Below are positions 23,951 to 35,711 of a DNA stretch of 64,000 bases, one piece after another (position 1 is the first letter of the stretch; each line of letters opens with the position of its first letter). Made by a program: the position numbers and the translations under genes. This DNA is from Capniomyces stellatus (lineage: Eukaryota; Kickxellomycota; Harpellomycetes; Harpellales; Legeriomycetaceae): positions 208,839-272,838 of the forward strand of contig LUVW01000026.1 in assembly GCA_001661515.1 (NCBI GenBank), given 5' to 3'. The notes under the pieces are model-generated. The model made no database searches. It worked only from the letters and a program-made list of their open reading frames with translations, and had not been told where the DNA came from.

Positions 23951-24984
23951 TACTGGCGGTTTCAAATGGTGGTTCTTTCTTTGTCGTTAAAGTCTAACAG
24001 CGGAAAAAATGAATGGAAAAAAACTCCAAATAAAAAAAAATGATGTAAAAAATGGGGCGGATTTTGTAAGATAAAAGCAGTAATTTCAATGACTTAGCTA
24101 AAATCTAATTTTGAGATGAAATTGTTCAAAAAGTTGGCTTTATGCTGAAACGGAGAGAAAAGTACTAAAGCATACAGAACACCCAATACAACCATTTCAT
24201 TTTTGAAGCAAAGTTCCAATAAGAGAAGATGTTAGTGGGTAAAAGGGAATTATATTTTACATAAAACAGCCTCAACAATTTCATTGAGTGCTCCTATCAA
24301 ACAAATATTAAAAAATAGTTGCTGAAATCTTTATGCCGTCATTTTTTATTTCAAAATTTCAAAATTTTTTTTGTTACTTTTTATCTTTTGACCTTGTTTA
24401 TTTTACTTAAGATCCGCTTCAAAAATTTAAAACCACTCGAGCTCAAGTTAAACACAAAATATACCCGGATTAGCAATCGAGTATTATTAATTTGTTTTGG
24501 TGTAACATTATAAAGCTAAAGAAAAAAACATTTAAGCAACAATCAACACATTGGATAGATGACAGAAATGCACGCATAACACATCTACTTCAAGATTAAT
24601 CTAGCTAAACTTCAACTTACCAGGTTTAAAAGTTAAAACACAAAATGTTTGAAAATCACCGCATTTTTATTAAAAAAATAGCAAATGCATTTAATCGACT
24701 TGCTTTTATCTTTAGCCAGTCCTTTACTTTGTAAAGCTGTGTTGGGAGTTTCAAGGACAGTGGCTATTTTTTTTTATCTCTTTTGCTCAAATTTGCCTTT
24801 TTTTTTGATCTTTAAAAAGCAAATGGCTATCTATTTTTTAAAAGAAAATGTTATATAAGTAATTACTTGTGTAGACGTTACAGTTTGACTTAAATTCTGT
24901 CATTTTTCAGGCATAATAAGTTGCTGATCAAGGATACATCATTTATCATAGTATATTCTTTGATCCATACTGTTAACTTCAACG

Positions 24985-25060
24985 CACTACTCCTTTTAAA
25001 CCATCCATATTATATCGCTGTATTGAGCCTTTACTTGTATCAAGTAGGATAAGTCTGCAT
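24985..25060 (-). repeat. Third, short diverged copy of the transposase repeat
   Basis: The minus-strand sequence shares TTATCC-AC...GA and CGATATAATATG with the 19.9-20.1 kb copy, including an in-frame TAA before a conserved Trp codon. The match is short, so this is tentative. Confidence 0.3.
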
Positions 25061-25609
25061 TGCACAACCAAACAAAAAAAACCAAAACTAAAAGAACAAA
25101 CAAACAAAAAAACCAAAAGCTAAAAACCAAAAACTAAAGCAGGCTGGGAAAACATCAAGGCGTATTAACAGAACTGTTGTGATAAATTTTTACGGCGATA
25201 ATTCCAAGTGGCCATACACGAAATATCAATTACACTAACCAAAGAAAAGGGTTTAAAGGTAAACTTACATTAGAACCATGCAGCTATAGAGTGAGATATG
25301 GCTATGTCGATTTAGCACAGTATAGGGGGGGGGGGAATATTGACTAAGATTTTGCTGGCAATAATACCGATACCAATATAAATACAATGACTAGTTGAGA
25401 TATTAAATGAACTAATAAACTCAATATTGAAATCGATATTACTATTGCTATTGCTGACTTTGTCTACTGCATCGTATTACAATATACACAATTTTTATTT
25501 TAGCTGCTAGGTTAGACTTGGGGTTGAGAGATTTGTTTATCATTGTACTGCCAGATTGACACTGTTGTCTACCACAAATAGTTTCGGATCCAAGTAGTTG
25601 TTCTAAAGT

Positions 25610-27457
25610 ATGCAAACGCCATACAGCTATTACAATGCGAAGGGCGACAATATAAATAATCTAAGACAAATGTCTTACGATCCATACCAAGTCAAGCACC
25701 GTAAGCGCACAACCAAAAAGCAGTACCAATTTTTGGAAAGAGAGTTTTTAATTAATGGCAAGCCTACTGCTGAACAGCGATACGACTATGCCAGCAAGTT
25801 AGATATGAGCAATAGAGCGGTCCAAGTGTGGTTTCAAAACAGAAGGGCTAAAGAGAAGGAGATCAAGAAAAAGGGTTTGTTAGAAAAGAAACTAGGCAGT
25901 ACCGACAAATCGGAAGCTAAAAAAGTTGAAGATAAAAAGAGAAAGACGATTCCAAATAAAGAAGAGAGCTCCGATACACACACTAAAGATACCGGTAATA
26001 GCAATAGTAGGGATGCCATTTTAAAGAGTCAGGAAGAAAAAAAGAGTAGTCCAAAAGGCCAACTAGCTAAAAATGAGTGCCACGTCCCAACAAACAAAAG
26101 AAAGTTGGCAAGCAACAAAAACGTTAGCTCAGAGACCAACTTTAAAGTTAATAGCAAGCTGGATCTCAGCCAAGGAGGCGTTACGGCCAAGATTTACGAT
26201 GGAGGGTTTGACGGTACTATTGTTGCGCCAGTGCAGGAAGACGACTTTAAAAATCTCAACAGAGACGAGGACAGTTTAATGAATCAAAACCCCGTGATGC
26301 TGATGCCTAACAACAGAATCGATCTTAGCACTAACAATTACTATGTGGGAATCGACTCAGGCAAAAACAGTTCGTGTAACCCAGCCCAGTTTAAGCTTGC
26401 GCCTCATGACTGGGTTTCGTTCCAACAGAACAATTTTCACCAGCAGTTTGTCCAACCCAACCCCAATGTTTACCAAAACACGGTTATAACTTCAAACAAT
26501 ATGATTCAGCAGGATCCTCGCCAAGTCCCACTAATGCAGCCCACGTCATTTGGGTTTGCTGAAAAGAACAAGACAACCGAATACGCGTCACGCAAATACA
26601 GTAACTTCCAAATCCATAGCCAAAATGGGCTAGTGATGGGAGGAAACGATAACGCTATGTTTGGAGGGTGTGTAGGGTTCCAACCAATAAATAACCCAGC
26701 TCTCTCTGCAGGATTTTTTGACTTTAATGCTACTGGCCAAAACATGTTTATAAAAGACAACTTCTCTGACCCAGAATCTAGATTTAGAAACCCTGAGATC
26801 CTCCCTAACTTTGGCCCAGGCGCTGGTAGCTTTGTTGGAGCCAAATCTGAGCCAAACCACCCACACCTAAAGTACCCAGGCCTATCAATAAACCAAAACA
26901 GCACCAACTTGGCCCAAGGCGTATCACTTATTCACAACACCCGACCCAATATTCCCACACCTAGAAATCTAAGCCACAACATCAGTAACCACACGTTAAA
27001 CTCTGAATACACAAACCTTAGCCTAATTCAACCTCTTTATAAAAGGTCCGAGCTCAACGGTTCCAAGTTTAATCGAACACCCAACAAAAATGACTTGTCC
27101 CTTGGCATTGATAAGTTTAACATTGGAAACAGCCATGATAACCAGCATTTTCTAGCCCAAAGCGGCTCCTCCTCTGTTACTTTAGAGCCAGCACAGCCAA
27201 ATAACTTCCAGGACTCTCTGCTGTTTCATCCTGTATGCTTTGAATCCGCTGATAATATGCCGCTTATTCCGTCTATCCCAGAACACAGCAGCATCAACAA
27301 AAGCAAACCGGCTGTCCAGAATATATACGCTCCTGTGACAAGCCGGTTTCCTTCAAACTTTAACACTGGCGCTTTTGATTTAAAGCCTAACCAAAATGCT
27401 TTTGGGTTTTACAACTCTGACCTTGCCTTAAACACTAGCAACAGCTCTGCCTCCTAA
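25610..27457 (+). CDS. Homeodomain transcription factor
   Basis: 615 residues, one exon, ATG at 25610. The homeodomain lies at about residues 29-88: HRKRTTKKQYQFLEREFLIN leads helix 1, and the recognition helix reads NRAVQVWFQNRRAKEKE (WFQNRR at 74-79). It is a typical 60-residue, non-TALE homeodomain; the type resembles fungal Phx1/Yox1-like factors. A Lys/Glu-rich segment (84-165) follows, likely a nuclear localisation signal, and then a long Asn/Gln/Pro/Ser-rich low-complexity tail without a recognised domain, suited to transactivation. It sits alone after 11.7 kb without supported genes. A TGTATATA Pumilio-type motif lies in its 3' flank. The coding strand changes from A/G-rich to C-rich along the gene. 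Target genes and process cannot be told from sequence. Confidence 0.92.
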   Translation: MQTPYSYYNAKGDNINNLRQMSYDPYQVKHRKRTTKKQYQFLEREFLINGKPTAEQRYDYASKLDMSNRAVQVWFQNRRAKEKEIKKKGLLEKKLGSTDKSEAKKVEDKKRKTIPNKEESSDTHTKDTGNSNSRDAILKSQEEKKSSPKGQLAKNECHVPTNKRKLASNKNVSSETNFKVNSKLDLSQGGVTAKIYDGGFDGTIVAPVQEDDFKNLNRDEDSLMNQNPVMLMPNNRIDLSTNNYYVGIDSGKNSSCNPAQFKLAPHDWVSFQQNNFHQQFVQPNPNVYQNTVITSNNMIQQDPRQVPLMQPTSFGFAEKNKTTEYASRKYSNFQIHSQNGLVMGGNDNAMFGGCVGFQPINNPALSAGFFDFNATGQNMFIKDNFSDPESRFRNPEILPNFGPGAGSFVGAKSEPNHPHLKYPGLSINQNSTNLAQGVSLIHNTRPNIPTPRNLSHNISNHTLNSEYTNLSLIQPLYKRSELNGSKFNRTPNKNDLSLGIDKFNIGNSHDNQHFLAQSGSSSVTLEPAQPNNFQDSLLFHPVCFESADNMPLIPSIPEHSSINKSKPAVQNIYAPVTSRFPSNFNTGAFDLKPNQNAFGFYNSDLALNTSNSSAS

Positions 27458-28516
27458 TGCTTTACACACGCCCCGCCAAGCTTGCTAGTCGCAACTCCTA
27501 AGCAGTTTTTGGGAAATAATTCCCACACACTTCTCTGACTTTTTCAAGCATTCTCGCGCATCTTTGCCAACTTGCTGTTACTTTCTGCTGATTTATTGCT
27601 ACATTTTTACAATTATACTTATTATTTTTACTATATTATAATGTGTATATATATTATTCAACCATACTCTTTTTATTTCTTTTCCTATTCAAGTTCATAC
27701 CTGTCATTTTAATAAAACCTGCTTGATCACATTTACTTTTAAGCCCTATCCCTTTTCAAAACCATCTCTGTGATTTTCCCGCCTTTTCGTAACCCTTTCA
27801 TCTGTTTCTTTCAGCTAGACTTGCAGGTCAGTGTTGAAATTTACAGTGATAGCGATGGCGATAGTGATAGCATAAAAAAACTAGCAGGCGTTTAATTGGA
27901 TTACAAAGTGTAATTTTGAATCTTTAATAGGTTGGAATTTAATATTTAGTAGCATATTAAAACTAAAAAACAAAAAGGAAAAAAAATAGTAAGCTTTGTT
28001 AAAGTAAACATTAAGGCTGTTTACTTTTCATAATTGTGTTTCAATAGTCAACGTCATCAGGATTAATAGGCAAATACGCCATTTATTGTAAAAATAGTTG
28101 TAAAGAACTAGTCAACATTAATATCAAATATTAAGTGAAAAAAAAGTCGGCAACATTTATAACTTGACTTGGGTTTCTTGAGACTTTTAAAACTTTGCCG
28201 AATTTTTAACAAGTTTTGAATTCTAATCTAACGTTTTATATAGGAATTGGTTTATTTTTTAGACTATTCAAACACAAATACAAACCAATATAAGTATACT
28301 ACTTCAATACATATTGTATCCGGTACAATTGTTTAAATTCAATCCACCTTTGCAGGAATCGATATCATCAGTGATAGCGAAATATTTGTGCAAGTACAAG
28401 CAAACACCAGGATTAAGAGTAAAGCTATACACAGTTCTAGGCTAAAGGCATCTACCGCGAACCAAAAATAACACAGAATCACGATATAGAATACTAGCAC
28501 TTTTTTTAAAAATAAA
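27458..28516. other. Intergenic region between homeobox and proteasome genes
   Basis: 1.06 kb, AT-rich, holding the homeobox 3' UTR and the promoter of the proteasome gene. One Pumilio-type motif is noted separately. No other feature is supported. Confidence 0.6.
27644..27651 (+). promoter_or_regulatory. Possible Pumilio response element
   Basis: TGTATATA fits the UGUANAUA consensus of canonical eight-repeat PUF proteins. It lies 187 nt after the homeobox stop, in the probable 3' UTR. A PUF gene is present 3 kb further on. In AT-rich DNA such a motif arises by chance fairly often, so support is weak. Confidence 0.3.
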
Positions 28517-30021
28517 ATGGTAAAGTTAATCTAAATTTCAAAACTTGGTTTGAGTATATTAAATCCAGACATTCTGTTTTAAACACCTATGATTTACATG
28601 TTTGGAACGGCTAAAAGTTCATAGCGAGACGTGTGCCCACCAACAATTCTGTTTACTTATATATTTTACTATACCGTTACTAAATTTTTTTTAGTTCCGT
28701 AACCAATACGACAATGATGCCACCACTTGGAGTCCACAAGGAAGAATCTTCCAAGTCGAGTATGCAATCGAGGCAGTTAAACAAGGCTCTGCAGCAGTTG
28801 GATTGCGTTCAAAAACAAGTGCAGTGTTAGTGGCGGTCAAGGTACGAAGATGGCTTGTTGTCGACTAAAGAAGTATAAGAGTACAAGACGATAAAGAGCG
28901 AGAAAGAGTTACTGGGTTCGATTAACCAACTCTGCGCTTTTTTATTCTAGATAAATAAAGGACGAGTGGTAAAATAAAATGCAGGTTTTAAAAGCACAAT
29001 TAATCTTTTCTTGACTTTTGTTGGCTTTTAGAGATCGCCTGACGAGCTTGCTAGTTATCAAAAGAAAATATCCAAGATTGATGATCACATGGGACTTGCA
29101 ATCGCAGGATTGACCTCAGATGCGCGTGTTTTGAGGTATTTACTTTTATAAATATATTTATATTTAAGCTTGGGATTGGGTTAATAGCAATTCTGAGCTC
29201 ATAAATGGTTTGCAAAGTAGTTTTTTTACTTTGGCTTTAAGCGTTATTGGAGGTCGGCTGTTAAATAAAGTGTGAAAATGTAATATAGTAATTATTTGCG
29301 AACGGAGGCAATGAAGTACCGCATGGTCTATGATAGACCATTGCCAATGAACAGAGCGATGGAGACAATTGGATCAAGTAAGAATCCGTTTATTATACTT
29401 TGGCTATTGATGCAACAGGTGTTGTTTATATTCTGGCATATATTTCAGTTGTTATATTTACTAAAAAAAAAAAAACTAAAAACAATTATAACATTAGAGG
29501 CACAGCTCAACACCCAACAGTATGGCGGCCGTCCTTATGGCGTGGGTCTGCTGGCTATAGGAAAAGATGTAAGTATTGATTTTGATTCTGATTTTGATTC
29601 TATTAAGGCTGATTCTACCAACTAAATCTGCCTAAATGATTTTCTTTATCCCTAGTCCAAGGGTCCACATCTATACGAGTTCAGTCCAACCGGAATTATT
29701 TCCGAGTACTTTGCCTACTCAATTGGTTCTCGCTCGCAAACAGCAAGAACATACTTGGAACGAAACTACAAGGAGTTTGAAAATCTGACACGAGACGAGC
29801 TGATCACACACGGCTTAAAGGCTCTTAGAGACACTATGCCTCAGGACAAACAGCTTGACTTCAATAACACATCAATTGCCTACATAGACGTTGACTCCAA
29901 ATTTACTATTATTGACGGGAAAGACACCCAGTCCTACCTCGACATTCTCGAACAAAGTGACGAACAAATGGACGGAGACGAAGCTCCTCCAGCTGCTCCT
30001 TTGGCTATGGATACTGAATAA
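28517..30021 (+). CDS. PRE5: 20S proteasome subunit alpha-6 (PSMA1/Pre5)
   Basis: Alpha-ring subunit of the 20S core, structural and without a catalytic Thr. Six exons: 28517-28519, 28695-28841, 29032-29135, 29289-29377, 29498-29568 and 29656-30021. All junctions are GT-AG and in frame, giving 259 residues, the normal size. The sequence reads [19 protein letters not shown]..., including the alpha signature YDNDxTxWSPQGRIxQxEYA. Then come [49 protein letters not shown] and an acidic C-terminus ending DTE. These are the diagnostic features of PSMA1/Pre5. The first coding exon is only the ATG, followed at once by GTAAAG. This is the sole in-frame way to supply a start before FRNQ that I can see nearby. 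Confidence 0.93.
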
Positions 30022-30495
30022 TCTTTTCCCCTTTTTTTCCTTTACTTTACTTTTCTTTTCTTTTCTTTTTTTTATTTATCTGTTTTTACCTTCTATCACT
30101 GTTTTCACTACTTATCATAATATTTACGTATACACAACACATCCATACCCCCATATCAATTCCATCATTACTTCTACTTTATTTATTTCTTGCTCTTCAT
30201 CCACATTTCCCGTCATTATTGGAAAAGGCACCAAGCATGTGTCACAGACCATTATTCCCCCTCCAGCATGTTTAGTTGGTTGGACTTTGATCCAACACAA
30301 TGTCTAAAGCGCCAATTCTTTTTACTAGTCGCAACCCAAGACTGTCCTAATAATACCCTCACAAACATAGACAAGGCTTAAAGTATAGAGTTTTATTAAA
30401 GAGTCTAAAAATAAAGTGTCGAATTAAACAGTATCAAAATACCCGAGGCCAAACATATTTATATAAACCAAATATCTTTTTTTTTTATACTTTAG
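30022..30495. other. Convergent 3' flank of proteasome and Pumilio genes
   Basis: 474 bp containing both 3' UTRs, with TTTTC-rich simple sequence at 30040-30070. A short frame at 30190-30381 has no family match. Confidence 0.5.
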
Positions 30496-32838
30496 CTATT
30501 CAAAACCCAAAGCGTTTAGTGAGTCTATCTTGGCTGCAATCTGCTTGGAATAGTTGCACTTTTTAAGAATGTGCAAATGTGGGTTCAAAAAGCCAACCAG
30601 AAACTTCAGTTCTGGTGCTTGTGCTATGTCAAGCAGTCTTTGGATCACATAGTTGGCGTACTGGTCTTTAGCCATCTCAACCAAGGTCGGATTTTTTGTT
30701 TGTCTATCAATACATGTTATTTCCTTGATTATTTTGTCCAAGTCGCTTTTAGATCCATAAATAATACACGATTCGAGAACATTAGAAGCAAATTTGTGTT
30801 TGCTCAGCTTTAATATGTTCCCCTTAATCGAGCCAATCACCATTGAACGGTGTTTTTGGATTCCGTGCTGCAGAATGTGTTGAAGCACATAGTTTCCGTA
30901 CTGATCAGTGATCAGCGTGTTTGTGTGGGTGTATATTTCATTGGTCAACATGTCAATCAGGTTTTTGTCCTCGTAGCAGTACTCCAGCAACCTTTGCACT
31001 ATTCTACATCCATATGGATGCGTCGCCAGCTCAAACACCTTTTCCGAGATTGAGTCTGCAATAAACGATATGTTTTCAAACGGAATGCACTGGATAGCCA
31101 CCTGTAATACGTGGTTGGCATTTTGGTCCACCGCACATTGCAAAACGTACCCAACAAACTCGTTCATCAAAACCATCTGCTTATCCAGGCACAGGTGCTT
31201 AATAGCCTTTTGAACTACTCTGCACCCATACATTTGAAGCGATAGCGGAACAACCTGGCCTATCATCTGATCAAATATCACGTTTATGTGGCTTTCTTTG
31301 CCATACTCTATGAACTTCTGAATCACGTAGTTTCCAAATACATCCGACATCAGCGGTTGCAAATGGTGCTTGATTTCTGCAAGCATGCTGTCTTTCTGTA
31401 TAGACGTAGCGCTCTCTAGCTTCTGCTGGATAAATCTGGACCCGTGCTGGTCAACTGAAAACTCCAAAACATGGCCTGCAATATCGCTCAATTCAAGCTT
31501 GGAATTCTTGCTGTTTCTGAACTCTTGCAGCACTAAACTGCGTTGCTTAAACTTGATTGCCGCACCAATAGCCACACCATCTGCTTTTTTCGAGTATGCT
31601 TCCAAACCCCCCAAGTTTACTGCAGAATAGCGCTTTTTGTGTCCATTTACATTTCCGTCCAAATCAGACTGTTGCGTTTTTGGCGATAATCCCAAACCAC
31701 CTGAGGCTATTGAACGACTGGTCCACTCTGAAGACAGGTTGTCGCTTGAACTGAAATCGCTGCTAGACCCTGATTTATTCGAGTTTGTATCTTCCATTAA
31801 ATCCTTGATCTTTGAATTATATCTATCATTCATTAACCCGCCTGCATAGCCATACTCATCCCCAATAGTAGTGCCAGAGTTGAGGCTATTTTGGCTACCT
31901 TTTCTCACTTGCTTTATGTAGCTGTAGTTATTGCAGCCTGGATGGTCTTTTGTGGTAAAAGTTGAGATATACTTGCTTGGATCCTTAAAGCAGTTAGATG
32001 CCAAACCCCTTTCCAAACTATACATATCAGGCGCAATGTCGCTTATTCGGGGCCTCAAGTTTAGTTGAGAATCCATGTTCTTGTTATTCTCCCATATACC
32101 ATTGTTGGCCAAACTGTCGTGCATATTAAATGAACCAAGCCCATAATTTGAGTGCAAGTTTGCGCCACTTATTCCTCTGTTATCAAAATACTCGGTTTTT
32201 GAGTCTTCATTTTGTGTTGGATAGAATTGGCTAAACTCAGGTTCCCGCAAGTCAAACAAACCAGAGTTTTGGCTAAACTTTGGTTTACCCTGGCGCTCAA
32301 CCCGCTTAGCTTTAATTATATTCCCCCACCTGTTGCTTTCGGCACCCAAATCACAGCCGTCAAACTCGTCGTTAAAAATACTCAAGTCCGGACTAGTCGA
32401 GTTTATCTCAACAGGTATTCTATCAAAACTGTTTCCAAGCCCCGCAAACCGACCGCTTCTGTTTCTAATCCAGCCGCTCTCCCTGGCCATACTAGTTTCA
32501 AAGGTTTGGCCACTATACGTAAGCCCAGTTGAAAACCCTTCCATATTGCTCTGATACTTTGGTTTTGCACCAGCAAAGACATTAAAATGGCTATAACCTT
32601 GGCCAGGAGCTTGCAACATGTTCCTGTCACTGATAACCATATTGTGCCCAGCCATTGGTCCCTGTAAGCTGGAAATGCCTGAGTTCAAGTTTAATCTATT
32701 TCCATGCTCACCCACTTCCATGGTGGTTCTGTTTAGCTCGCTTATTTTCGAATTTGCTTGTCCAAAGAATCTACTATTCCTTTTGTCCAGACACAAGCTA
32801 TCTGCCTGGCTGTTGTTGATCATCATTACTTGGTTCAT
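30496..32838 (-). CDS. Pumilio-family RNA-binding protein (PUF)
   Basis: 780 residues, one exon, ATG at 32838. A long Asn/Ser/Gly-rich low-complexity N-terminal region precedes a complete C-terminal PUF domain of about 330 residues. The eight RNA-contact helices in order carry SRFIQ, NYVIQ, CRVVQ, NHVLQ, CRIVQ, NYVLQ, SNVLE and NYVIQ. These base-reading residues match canonical Pumilio/Puf3 proteins, so UGUANAUA recognition is expected, leading to mRNA repression or decay. All eight repeats look intact. 3.7 kb of mainly non-coding DNA lies upstream, up to the HAUS4-like gene. The domain assignment is certain; the biological role (mitochondrial mRNAs as for Puf3, or development as for metazoan Pumilio) is not. 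Confidence 0.95.
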   Translation of the reverse strand: MNQVMMINNSQADSLCLDKRNSRFFGQANSKISELNRTTMEVGEHGNRLNLNSGISSLQGPMAGHNMVISDRNMLQAPGQGYSHFNVFAGAKPKYQSNMEGFSTGLTYSGQTFETSMARESGWIRNRSGRFAGLGNSFDRIPVEINSTSPDLSIFNDEFDGCDLGAESNRWGNIIKAKRVERQGKPKFSQNSGLFDLREPEFSQFYPTQNEDSKTEYFDNRGISGANLHSNYGLGSFNMHDSLANNGIWENNKNMDSQLNLRPRISDIAPDMYSLERGLASNCFKDPSKYISTFTTKDHPGCNNYSYIKQVRKGSQNSLNSGTTIGDEYGYAGGLMNDRYNSKIKDLMEDTNSNKSGSSSDFSSSDNLSSEWTSRSIASGGLGLSPKTQQSDLDGNVNGHKKRYSAVNLGGLEAYSKKADGVAIGAAIKFKQRSLVLQEFRNSKNSKLELSDIAGHVLEFSVDQHGSRFIQQKLESATSIQKDSMLAEIKHHLQPLMSDVFGNYVIQKFIEYGKESHINVIFDQMIGQVVPLSLQMYGCRVVQKAIKHLCLDKQMVLMNEFVGYVLQCAVDQNANHVLQVAIQCIPFENISFIADSISEKVFELATHPYGCRIVQRLLEYCYEDKNLIDMLTNEIYTHTNTLITDQYGNYVLQHILQHGIQKHRSMVIGSIKGNILKLSKHKFASNVLESCIIYGSKSDLDKIIKEITCIDRQTKNPTLVEMAKDQYANYVIQRLLDIAQAPELKFLVGFLNPHLHILKKCNYSKQIAAKIDSLNALGFE

Positions 32839-35711
32839 TTTCGATATCGATATTTCTTACAGGTTAGTTTGTATACACTGGGTGGGTTTATGTAATTATT
32901 CTATTATTAACAGTATTTTACGGTCTTTCTTTGCTTCAGGCAGATTTTTTATTTGATTATATTGGAGTTCGATTGATGTCCAACTAAGGTGTTGATATTA
33001 ACTAGAACGTATTCGAGTCTGGTTCAAAATATTAGTCGTATATTCAGTATTTACAGTACTAGAGATTAGTAGCCTATTCTACACAGATATATCCAAATTA
33101 GCCAGGTTTAAGATTTGTAGTATTCGTTAACAGTGTTAAAATCAAAGCACAAAGACTTTATACCAGCCTTTTATAGGAATATTTCATATTTCGACACAGC
33201 TTTGTAAAATTAATATCTTATACACCAGCATTTATCACCAAAAGTGTATTGCTAATTGATGTAGACTTGGTGTTGCTATAAAAAAGCGCAACAACAAAGC
33301 TTTGTGTATGGTAAACTCTTGGTCTGCTTGTTGTTTGTCCAAAGTAAATAAACAAAGTTTGGCAGAGTCACATTGTTCCGTAGTATATAGTCCATATTCT
33401 ATACACAAAACAGTGGAATCTTAGTTTGTTATTATTTATATCTAAACTTGGTTTATTTATTTTTCTTTGAGCTTATGAGCAATTAAATGTGTATTGTATA
33501 GCGTCTTGTTTCGTCAAAAAGTAAATATTAGGCTTTCTTCTATAGCAATTGCCCACTCTGGAAAATGTAATGCTGTTTTGGCTTTGCGATTTTGTTTATT
33601 ATTTATTATTTTGTTTTTTTTTTGTTTTTCTTATTTATTTTATTAATGTTTTTTTGTATTTTTTTTTGAATTTGTTGACATTTTTTGTTTGTACCAAATG
33701 TCCATTACAATCTTGATTATTGTTTTTTTTGTTTATAAATAAAAAACAAGATTGGATCGATTTCAATCCGATTTACATTTTTTTTTTTAAATACAGCAAA
33801 ATCCAGTCCATTGAATTAGTCTAACCTAAAACTGAAATCTCTGTCAAATTAAGCGACAAATGATTTAGTTTAAAGCAGCACTTTATTTATAAACAATGTA
33901 GCAAACTTGACTTTAAGTAAAATTGTGTTTTTGGTCTTACCTACACAGTCCAAAATCAATGATTTTGTACTTGGTGGTTTGTGCAAAGGGAATATTTTCC
34001 TCTTGAAGGGTGGGTTTGTTATGTCAACGTGTATTTCGGTCGTCTCACAGCTATAGATTATTTGCTGCGTTAAAGTTCGAGTGTTTGTAATATATTCTCG
34101 GTAGATTGATGTTTATTAGTTTAAGATATTATATATAACATATACAGGGGTTTAGAGTAGTAGTGGTATAGAATTAAATCATAACAGATATTTAACAATG
34201 AAAGTAAAGTAGGAAGGATTTGCTAAGGTTCTCGATAGCGCTTTATATCGAATGTATCGATATATAGTTGTGTATAAAGTGTTTTTTTTTACATCATTAA
34301 CTTTGATGCTGCTGTGCTAAATTTTTGGCATGTATACATTTATTGCACATATATAATTTGGGTACTAGGCTAAGGCTAACTTGGTACTCCAATATCAATG
34401 GCCAGAGTTATGCTACAAAAGCAGCTGGATGATTTTTTACACAGTGCTAATTAAGGTCAGATTTGGGCTAGCCCTTTGTAATCAAATTTTACTGCACATT
34501 TTAAAATGGCAAAGCTAGTATAACCTAAGCTTCACACAAAGTTGTTGTCATGCCAAGTTTGCTTTTAAACTTGATATTGCCCAAGAATACTCTTTTAGCC
34601 GCATTTTGGTCACTACTTTGATTTGATCAACTTTTGTTTTTTTTTATCTGAGAAGGGTTCTAGAGCTTTTCACACCTTCTTAGTCTTGCTTGTTTAACTT
34701 TCCAGTCAGCCAGTCGACTAACCAAGTCCAACTTGTACGTGCAATATTAATTGGCGCTACCATTTTGTATTTGTATTATACTTGGTCTAGTTTAGGATTT
34801 ATTCAATACAATTCTTTTCTTTTTCTTGTTGACACCAAGACTTTTTTTTTAGTTGATACCAAGTTTTTTTAATTCAAAAAAAAGACAACAATGAACTTGG
34901 AAAAATATTGGCACAAGAGCATTTTGCTACCACATTGAAATATCGAATATCGAACAATGCCATATTGTGTTTATGTAGTCTAGCCAATACCTTGCTATAT
35001 TTTATTGTAAATATCCTTGGATTTTTGCGGAGAGATTTCGGTGACAATATTTGGATTTATAACATTTTCTCGGTACTTGAAACACTTACTTTTCAGTGGA
35101 GCCAAAAAAAAAAGTATTGAACAACAAGAGCTTGTGCAAATAGCTTTTTTTTGGAGTGGTTTTTAGTAGCACTATCTTTCCAAACATTTTTGTTTATTAA
35201 ATAATGCACATTTAGTTGGCAGAGCTAGAACTTTTATGATCCATGTTTGTCTTATTTTTAATATCACTTTTATATCACCATATTGCCAACAAACAGCGGC
35301 ACCAAAGTTTTTGGCTCTGGAAAGTTTTTTTTTTTTTTTTGAAAGCATGATAGTGGACACGTGAAGGCAACTTGAGTGTGTTAAGACTTGGATAAGTTTT
35401 ATACGACAAACCATAAAGTATTGGCCCGCTTATATTTTAATGTGTATAGCAATGTATCAATTGGCTAAAAACAAGAAATTGTGTTGAGGTGAATTCTAGC
35501 AAATCATAAATGCTTTGCAATCAATTTTCAGCCTTCATGTGTACACATGCTAATGATCGCTTTTCAAATGGAAATACTGGTTTGGACTATGTGTTTTGCT
35601 GCTCCTCAGACCAAAACAAAACAAAACAAAACATTGTTTTCGAGTAGACACACCAAGTAGACAAGAATAGACATAAACAAAATACTCTATACAGTTTAAG
35701 TAGAATGCGCA
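32839..35711. other. Intergenic region upstream of Pumilio, 2.9 kb
   Basis: AT-rich, with many poly-T runs and no ORF over 70 codons that looks coding. It probably contains the Pumilio promoter and a long 5' leader. Confidence 0.5.

Larger units (their letters stand above)
13928..25609. other. 11.7-kb gene-poor region upstream of the homeobox gene
   Basis: No open frame here shows a clear protein family except the decayed transposase noted separately. Contents I can support: hairpins at 16191-16238 and 17780-17815, transposase remnants at 19185-20110 and 24985-25060, palindromes at 21864-21887 and 22628-22645, a short AAGGC array near 22452-22472, and a minisatellite at 23713-23950. It separates the Tom70 promoter from the homeodomain gene start. 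Whether it is regulatory DNA, a long noncoding transcript or a transposon graveyard cannot be told from sequence alone. Confidence 0.6.

Noticed and set aside
28900..28945. tRNA B-box-like GGGTTCGATTAACC followed by a T run in a proteasome intron
   Set aside because: Flanking bases do not form a T stem or acceptor stem, and no A-box lies at the right distance.
30190..30381. 63-codon frame between proteasome and Pumilio genes
   Set aside because: It lies in the convergent 3' UTR space, has no domain, and overlaps another open frame of similar quality.
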